Below are positions 32,729 through 37,658 of a stretch of 37,658 nt of DNA, piece by piece (within the stretch, counting starts at the first letter, position 1; every line of letters begins with the position of its first letter). Source of the stretch: Lachnospiraceae bacterium (GTDB taxonomy: Bacteria > Bacillota_A > Clostridia > Lachnospirales > Lachnospiraceae); assembly GCA_028694115.1 (NCBI GenBank), contig JAQUUB010000041.1, positions 1 through 37,658 of the forward strand, written 5' to 3'. A model generated the notes under the pieces. That model searched no databases, was not told the DNA's origin, and was given only the letters and a program-made list of their open reading frames with translations. Position numbers and translations under genes: made by a program.

Positions 32729-32957
32729 ATATGCATAGTATTTATTTCACAAAGAATAATATGAATAAGAAAGAGGTTGATGATAGTGGGGCTAAATTCA
32801 TAGTAAGAAATAAGATGTCTATTATATTCAAATACAGTGTAATATATCGACTCCGTGAATCATAGTGCCTAAGACGGTGTAGTAGTTCGAAATCTACCGT
32901 ATTGTGCAAAAAACAGAACTAGAGTTTAAAAATATGACAATAGAATGGAGAATAAAT
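32729..32957 (+). other. Leader region of leuA
   Basis: This stretch has no convincing gene. A 34-codon frame (32761-32865) lacks a ribosome binding site and has only one Leu codon, so it is a poor leucine leader peptide. ACGG near 32873 can pair either upstream with CCGT of the GACTCCGT segment (32849-32856) or downstream with CCGT near 32898, an either/or pairing of the sort seen in attenuators. No T-run and no T-box sequence are visible. Confidence 0.4.
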
Positions 32958-34631
32958 ATGTTAAACTTCAAGAGATATAAAAGAAATCCTGTAATTGATT
33001 ATCCGAATAGAGAATGGCCAAATAAGCAGATTCAAAGCGCACCAATATGGTGTAGTGTGGATCTAAGAGATGGAAATCAAGCATTAATTGATCCAATGGT
33101 TGTTTCAGAGAAAGTAGAGCTTTTTAATTTGTTGGTAAAGATGGGATTTAAGGAAATTGAAATAGGGTTCCCGGCAGCATCCCAGATTGAATATGATTTC
33201 TTAAGACAACTGGTAGAAAGAAAAATAATACCTGATGATGTGAGTGTTCAAGTTTTAACTCAATGCCGAGAAGAGCAAATTGAAAAAACGTTTGAGTCAA
33301 TACAAGGAATTAAAAAGGTGGTTGTTCATATTTATAATTCAACATCAACTTTGCAGAGAGACGTTGTATTTGGAAAAGATAAAAACGAAATCAAAGAGAT
33401 TGCAATTGCTGGCACCAAAATGGTAAAAGAAAGAGCAAAAAATTTTGATGGAGAAATAGTTTTGGAGTATTCACCAGAGAGCTTTACAGGTACAGAACCA
33501 GATTATGCATTGGAAGTCTGTGATGCAGTAGTTGATGCATGGGGAGCAACCAAAGACAATAAAGTAATTATCAATTTACCTGCTACGGTTGAAATGACAA
33601 CGCCAAATGTTTATGCGGATGTAATTGAATGGATGAATCATAAGTTTGCCAAACGCGATTGCATTATTTTGAGTGTTCATCCTCATAATGACAGAGGTAC
33701 TGGTGTTGCGGCGACGGAGCTTTCTATGCTTGCAGGTGCCGATCGAGTTGAGGGAACTTTATTTGGAAATGGTGAAAGAACAGGTAATGTTGATATTTTG
33801 AATGTTGCCTATAATTTGTTTTCCCAAGGAATTAATCCTGAATTGGAAATAGAGCATATTAATGAAATAATCGATGTATATGAAAGATGTTGTAAGATTC
33901 CAATTCATCCGAGACATCCATATGCAGGAAAATTAGTATTTACCGCTTTTTCTGGTTCTCATCAGGATGCAATCAATAAGGGTGTTAAGGCAATGAACGA
34001 ACGTCATCCTGATACATGGGAAGTACCCTATTTACCAATTGATCCATCTGATATAGGCAGAGAATATGAGCCGATTGTGCGTATTAATTCACAATCTGGA
34101 AAAGGTGGAGTTGCATTTGTTATGGATACCTATTTCGGATTTAAATTACCAAAGGGTATGCATAAAGAATTTGCAGATGTAATTCAGGCTATTTCAGAGA
34201 AACAAGGTGAAGTATCACCAGAACAAGTAATGGATAAATTTAGAGAAAATTATTTGGATAAAAAAACACCAATACATTTTAGAAAAATCCGCGTAGACGA
34301 CTTAAGTGATGAAGTGAAATCTGAATTCGATACAAGAGTAACCGTTGTTTATTCAAACTGTGGGGAAGAGAAGCAGTTCGTTGCGGTTGGAAATGGTCCT
34401 ATTGATGCAGTGCAGAGAGGATTACAAGAAGAGCTTGATATAAGAATCAAGGTGCTTGACTATGAAGAACATGCATTGCAAGGCGGTTCCAATGCACAGG
34501 CAGCTGCCTATATCCATATGTTGGATGCTAATGATGGACGTGTAACATATGGAGTTGGTGTAAGCTCCAATATTACAAGAGCATCTGTCCGAGCAATCTT
34601 TAGTGCAATCAATCGATTACAATTGGGTTAA
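32958..34631 (+). CDS. leuA: 2-isopropylmalate synthase
   Basis: The 557-residue enzyme condenses acetyl-CoA with 2-ketoisovalerate, the first committed step of leucine synthesis. It belongs to the long-form (actinobacterial-like) LeuA group: W-C-S-V-D-L-R-D-G-N-Q-A-L (about 30-42) carries the catalytic Arg-Asp, the H-P-H-N-D metal/active-site motif is near residue 235-239, and a C-terminal allosteric domain (about 430-557) would bind leucine. Start ATG 32958 follows GGAG at seven bases; in-frame ATGs upstream at 32904 and 32934 lack sites. No other leu gene is adjacent. Confidence 0.93.
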   Translation: MLNFKRYKRNPVIDYPNREWPNKQIQSAPIWCSVDLRDGNQALIDPMVVSEKVELFNLLVKMGFKEIEIGFPAASQIEYDFLRQLVERKIIPDDVSVQVLTQCREEQIEKTFESIQGIKKVVVHIYNSTSTLQRDVVFGKDKNEIKEIAIAGTKMVKERAKNFDGEIVLEYSPESFTGTEPDYALEVCDAVVDAWGATKDNKVIINLPATVEMTTPNVYADVIEWMNHKFAKRDCIILSVHPHNDRGTGVAATELSMLAGADRVEGTLFGNGERTGNVDILNVAYNLFSQGINPELEIEHINEIIDVYERCCKIPIHPRHPYAGKLVFTAFSGSHQDAINKGVKAMNERHPDTWEVPYLPIDPSDIGREYEPIVRINSQSGKGGVAFVMDTYFGFKLPKGMHKEFADVIQAISEKQGEVSPEQVMDKFRENYLDKKTPIHFRKIRVDDLSDEVKSEFDTRVTVVYSNCGEEKQFVAVGNGPIDAVQRGLQEELDIRIKVLDYEEHALQGGSNAQAAAYIHMLDANDGRVTYGVGVSSNITRASVRAIFSAINRLQLG

Positions 34632-34634
34632 TAG

Positions 34635-34676
34635 AAAAGAACCGATGAGCTTATAAAAACTCACCGGTTCTTTTTT
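34635..34676. terminator. Bidirectional terminator between leuA and the convergent membrane protein gene
   Basis: A 15-bp stem with one A-C mismatch (34635-34649 with 34660-34674) starts in AAAA and ends in TTTTTT. It overlaps the stop of the minus-strand gene (34675-34677), so it can end both transcripts. Confidence 0.85.
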
Positions 34677-36213
34677 ATTGGATAAAAGTCAGTTTGTCAT
34701 CTTTGTGATTATGAGAATAGATAATTCCAATTAGAACTAAGATGAAATAGAAGTACATCGTCATATAAATTGGAAAATAATATTTAAAATAAGAGGCTGG
34801 AGCCAGGATAAATACAATGAACCAATGGCAACATAAGCCAGAAGTAACAAAAAAGGTATACCATTTTCTTTTTATTATGGAATAAAACCATAAGCAGATT
34901 AAGAGGATATGTGGTATATAGAGATTATATGCGAATACTTTAATGATACTGATTGCAAAAGAAATTAGACCTTTTATTCCACCGGTAGGCCATATGAAAT
35001 GGTAGGGTGTTGAAGCATAACGAAATGCACCAATTCGCGTTTTAAATAAAACAAAAGGATTATTAATGAAAATACGTTTGCAAGCATTTACGTAGGCCAT
35101 ATAGTCATTCGAATCGGCTTCGGGTCGCGTACCAGTATATCCTTCGTAATATAGAATCAGGACATCCTCATAATTCGTATCTCCCAGATAATCGTTAATT
35201 GCTACAATCGTATCAGTTCTTAAATAACGATCAATTTCTTTCCAATCGGAGGAATTTTTCTCTAAGTCAAGTCCATTTCGGTACATATTGGTAATGGTAT
35301 ACGCATAAAACGGCCCCATTCGATTTTCTGCCTGATCATTTAAACGTGCTGGTAAAAGAGCACCATTTTGTGGAATAGTGAATAAATATTGGATAAGAAG
35401 AGAACCAATAATTATTTTTATAATTTGTTGTTTTGTTCGTAAATCTTTATAGACAATTAATGATAAAATCGGTACAAGTGCAATCAGGTAAATACCTTCC
35501 GTTCTCCATTGAGTAAGTACGGCACTGAGAATTAAAATTCCAGTTATTTTTGTTCTGGTGGGAGCAATCTGTTCCATAGTATCCATTAATAATAGAAAAA
35601 TTAAAAGAAGATACAATAAATAATAAATCGGTATTCTATGTGCCGATGTAGTATAGGCTAGTACAGGTGGAAGTAAAAATGCAAGGTAAAGAAACTTGCC
35701 ATATTTAAAATTCTTATATCGAGAAAGACGATAAATACAATAGCCGCATATCGATAATTGTAAGACGACTTTTACTAAAATAGGACCGAGCCAGGAAGGA
35801 ATCAGCATCATGGTAATAATATAATAATAAGTTGTAAGATAGTAAAACCATGTATAGCTGGCTAAGTTTGATGCTTCTTTAAATATCAGCGTCTCATCAT
35901 TGCTTAGAAATCCCTGCGGGAGTTTAATAATCAAAACTGCAATAATAGGAATCAAATAAATAAGTGCATATTTTGCAACATGATATTCGATTGTATTTTT
36001 TCGGTTTTTATAGAAAATAATACGATAAAAAGTCCGATACAGGAAAAACAATAAGAAAAGTAAAATTACTTTGCATATCATATAATTCATTTTATGCAAA
36101 GAAGGCGACTCATGAAAAACAAATTGGTCAGTATAAAAGGTTATGAGCCAATGGATAAGGGAAAGGAATAATAGGATACTGTCTGATTTTGAAATTTTAC
36201 TTTTTAAGTGCAT
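34675..36213 (-). CDS. Polytopic membrane protein, possible GT-C-type glycosyltransferase
   Basis: This 512-residue protein has about eleven to twelve membrane helices and one large extracytoplasmic loop (about 280-390). After the third helix it has L-S-N-D-E-T (about 107-112), an acidic pair in an outer loop that resembles the catalytic loop of GT-C transferases, and the overall pattern of helix-loop lengths fits that class. I cannot name a family with confidence. ATG 36213 has only a weak AGG upstream. It is followed by a shared terminator and preceded by a 170-base gap, so it is probably a single-gene unit. Alternatives are a polysaccharide polymerase or flippase-like protein. Confidence 0.6.
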   Translation of the reverse strand: MHLKSKISKSDSILLFLSLIHWLITFYTDQFVFHESPSLHKMNYMICKVILLFLLFFLYRTFYRIIFYKNRKNTIEYHVAKYALIYLIPIIAVLIIKLPQGFLSNDETLIFKEASNLASYTWFYYLTTYYYIITMMLIPSWLGPILVKVVLQLSICGYCIYRLSRYKNFKYGKFLYLAFLLPPVLAYTTSAHRIPIYYLLYLLLIFLLLMDTMEQIAPTRTKITGILILSAVLTQWRTEGIYLIALVPILSLIVYKDLRTKQQIIKIIIGSLLIQYLFTIPQNGALLPARLNDQAENRMGPFYAYTITNMYRNGLDLEKNSSDWKEIDRYLRTDTIVAINDYLGDTNYEDVLILYYEGYTGTRPEADSNDYMAYVNACKRIFINNPFVLFKTRIGAFRYASTPYHFIWPTGGIKGLISFAISIIKVFAYNLYIPHILLICLWFYSIIKRKWYTFFVTSGLCCHWFIVFILAPASYFKYYFPIYMTMYFYFILVLIGIIYSHNHKDDKLTFIQ

Positions 36214-36332
36214 AATAGGAACCTATCTGTACGTTGCGATACGTACGAAAACAGTTGAAAACGCATAATCAATCAACTGGTAGAATTGTTTTTATAGTAG
36301 ATGTCTATTAATGGTATCCTAACATAAATAAC

Positions 36333-36372
36333 AAAAAAAAAAAAGAAGTTGTGTGTGGTCTGTAACAACTCC
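36333..36372 (-). terminator. Intrinsic terminator of the DUF3048 lipoprotein gene
   Basis: On the minus strand an 8-bp stem (36372-36365 with 36352-36345, one wobble) is followed by twelve T (36344-36333). It lies just after the stop of the lipoprotein gene. Confidence 0.82.
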
Positions 36373-36383
36373 TTTTTATGAGG

Positions 36384-37508
36384 CTATTTAATAATACTTT
36401 CTTTGTTTTGATCTTGTATAATACAGATAAATGTTTTGCCAGTGTTCAAAACGATTTCGTTTCCGTTTGAATCGTAATATTTAGTGGCTCCGAAGTCAGT
36501 AGTCTTTTCCCATGTAATTGGGATTGAGCTGCCATTTGTAATATAAAACCCCCCGCGGGTAGTATCATGGCATTGAAATGCAAGATAGCCCTTTGCATCT
36601 CTTGTTTCATAGTACGTATTTTGAAGAATAATATTTTTAAATGCAAGCTGCTCGCCGGTCTCTGCATCTATGTGTTTCTCACCATATTGCCAGCGATAAT
36701 ATAATCCATCACTTTTATTATATTCAAAATAGGGCTTGTTAATTAAATATCCAGGTTCAATATGAAAGGCATTGATTGCATCTGCATTAGAAGATAAATC
36801 AGTAGGGCTTGACTCAGATGCAAACCGATAATGGTTAGGCTGATAATTTTCTGTATAGGTTTTACGGTAGCTCATTTTTTCAATACCTCTGTCAACTCCA
36901 GCACCATTTAGGTAAGCATTGTGAGGCGCTTTTCGATCGGTCACTCGATAATAAACGGAGGCATTTTTATTTGTCCCACCATCTAATTTTAAACCATCCA
37001 GATTATTGACATAATCCTGATTCAAAATAGTATCTACATAGAGTTCAGGTCCACCAAAATGACAATAAATAGAATCCCATTCTAATGCCCAATAAACAAA
37101 GTAATCACGGCAACTGCGAATGGGACCTATTTTTTCGAACTTATCATAGTTTTCAATAATACCCATTAATCTAGTTAGACTACCTTCAACAGGACATTCG
37201 TACATAACTCCTACCTTTGAAATATTTGATTGAGGGCATGCCACCTGAATATTGTTAAACATTACCGCGATAGGACGATAATCTTCAGTACCCAGAGGAA
37301 CCCATTCATTTGTTAGTGGACTTCTATAAAACCCTTCTTTTACAGTGTCAGAAAGAGTAACGGATTCTTCTAGTTCCGTGCCTGTGCTTTCATTTACTTC
37401 GCCTGGAAGGATTGGTGCTGGATCTTCAGTAGTATTCTCTTGTTTACTACACCCTTGTAGTAAACAAGAGAATAACAATAAGGATAGTAAGAGATATTTT
37501 TCTTTCAT
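36384..37508 (-). CDS. DUF3048 (YerB-like) lipoprotein
   Basis: This 374-residue exported lipoprotein has a signal peptide with lipobox L-L-Q-G-C20, then an acidic Thr/Glu/Pro linker (about 21-60). The DUF3048 N-terminal domain follows (about 65-215, with R-P-I-A-V-M-F-N-N, C-P-V-E-G-S-L-T-R and G-P-I-R-S-C-R-D), then the DUF3048 C-terminal domain (about 240-370). The family is uncharacterised; B. subtilis YerB is a member. Start ATG 37508 follows GGAGG by eight bases; the in-frame ATG at 37523 overlaps that site. An 18-bp perfect inverted repeat lies inside the signal-peptide codons. Confidence 0.88.
   Translation of the reverse strand: MKEKYLLLSLLLFSCLLQGCSKQENTTEDPAPILPGEVNESTGTELEESVTLSDTVKEGFYRSPLTNEWVPLGTEDYRPIAVMFNNIQVACPQSNISKVGVMYECPVEGSLTRLMGIIENYDKFEKIGPIRSCRDYFVYWALEWDSIYCHFGGPELYVDTILNQDYVNNLDGLKLDGGTNKNASVYYRVTDRKAPHNAYLNGAGVDRGIEKMSYRKTYTENYQPNHYRFASESSPTDLSSNADAINAFHIEPGYLINKPYFEYNKSDGLYYRWQYGEKHIDAETGEQLAFKNIILQNTYYETRDAKGYLAFQCHDTTRGGFYITNGSSIPITWEKTTDFGATKYYDSNGNEIVLNTGKTFICIIQDQNKESIIK
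37433..37474. repeat. 18-bp perfect inverted repeat inside the lipoprotein signal sequence
   Basis: Bases 37433-37450 pair without mismatch with 37457-37474 around the 6-base loop ACCCTT. The repeat covers the minus-strand codons for the end of the signal peptide, the lipobox Cys and the first linker residues. In the mRNA it would form a stable hairpin about 35 bases after the start codon. Confidence 0.9.
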
Positions 37509-37658
37509 TTTTACTTCCTCCATATTTTTAATGGTAGTGTCAAATTTACTACCTTCTCTTTTTATCTAAACCCTTGAACTTTCTGGTTTTGCATCACTTT
37601 TTACATTAAAAAAGCAATGACCTCCCTTTTCGTGTATAATTAGTTCACCACAAACAAA

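Noticed and set aside
32761..32865. A 34-codon leader peptide before leuA
   Set aside because: No ribosome binding site and only one Leu codon. It would not work as a leucine attenuator peptide.
32729..32957. T-box riboswitch upstream of leuA
   Set aside because: The conserved T-box word (TGGNACC type) and the terminator hairpin expected after it are absent.
37612..37640. A plus-strand promoter at the right end
   Set aside because: TATAAT at 37635-37640 is perfect but no -35 hexamer is found 16-18 bases upstream, and the gene it would serve lies outside the window.
1..37658. CRISPR arrays, insertion sequences, prophage or integrase genes
   Set aside because: No regularly spaced repeats, transposase or recombinase motifs, or phage structural genes are seen on either strand. 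The tRNA-Gln palindrome has no nearby integrase.

Overview
The window is AT-rich DNA of a Gram-positive, motile, anaerobe-type Firmicute. The gene set and order (ftsEX with an M23 hydrolase, ctpA, uvrB/uvrA, mbl-flhO-flhP, recD2-comF-yvyF, cdaA-cdaR-glmM, ptsH, and a long-form leuA) point to a Clostridia member, most likely a Lachnospiraceae. This rests on gene content and synteny, not on a database search. I see no prophage, insertion sequence, CRISPR array or rRNA; it reads as core chromosome with a few lineage-specific genes.

Layout. 1-2289: a polytopic GT-C/PTPS-related membrane protein with a strong promoter and an apparent -1 frameshift six codons after its start. 2290-2654: tRNA-Gln(CUG) followed by an unusual 32-bp perfect inverted repeat. 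2655-5782: acyl-ACP thioesterase, S1-domain CvfB-like protein, RidA, a 78-residue unknown and a CPBP membrane protease, apparently one operon. 5798-7478 (minus strand): a YjfB motility protein and a GT39-like transferase. 7655-9212: a WecG/TagA-family protein that has lost its signature residues, and a YitT transporter-like protein. 9401-20465: a PucR/CdaR-type regulator, ftsE, ftsX, an EnvC-like M23 hydrolase, ctpA, uvrB, a DPM-synthase-like GT2 and uvrA. 20825-23820: mbl with rod genes flhO, flhP and a FlgJ-type rod-binding protein. 23896-32305: recD2, comF, yvyF, two unknown membrane proteins, cdaA, cdaR and glmM. 32415-34631: ptsH and leuA. 34675-37508 (minus strand): an unknown polytopic membrane protein and a DUF3048 lipoprotein.

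How the genes work together. Much of the window concerns the envelope: FtsEX with its hydrolase at division, Mbl in elongation, GlmM making glucosamine-1-phosphate for peptidoglycan, CdaA/CdaR making and tuning c-di-AMP, and polyprenyl-phosphate-type sugar transfer (the GT2 as a possible donor maker; GT39-like and PTPS-related proteins as possible users). Motility genes (yjfB, flhO/P, flgJ-like, yvyF) are scattered, two with sigma-D-like promoter candidates.

Most notable observations: (1) a slippery A-AAA-AAA directly before UAG at the start of the first gene; (2) comF with no ATG/GTG/TTG start, apparently beginning at ATA where a single G-to-A change would have destroyed an ATGA overlap; (3) an 18-bp perfect inverted repeat inside the lipoprotein signal of the DUF3048 gene; (4) the 32-bp palindrome that includes the tRNA-Gln 3' end; (5) a family of CATGC-AAA-GCATG hairpins flanking uvrB; and (6) two unrecognised membrane proteins in the c-di-AMP/glmM operon.
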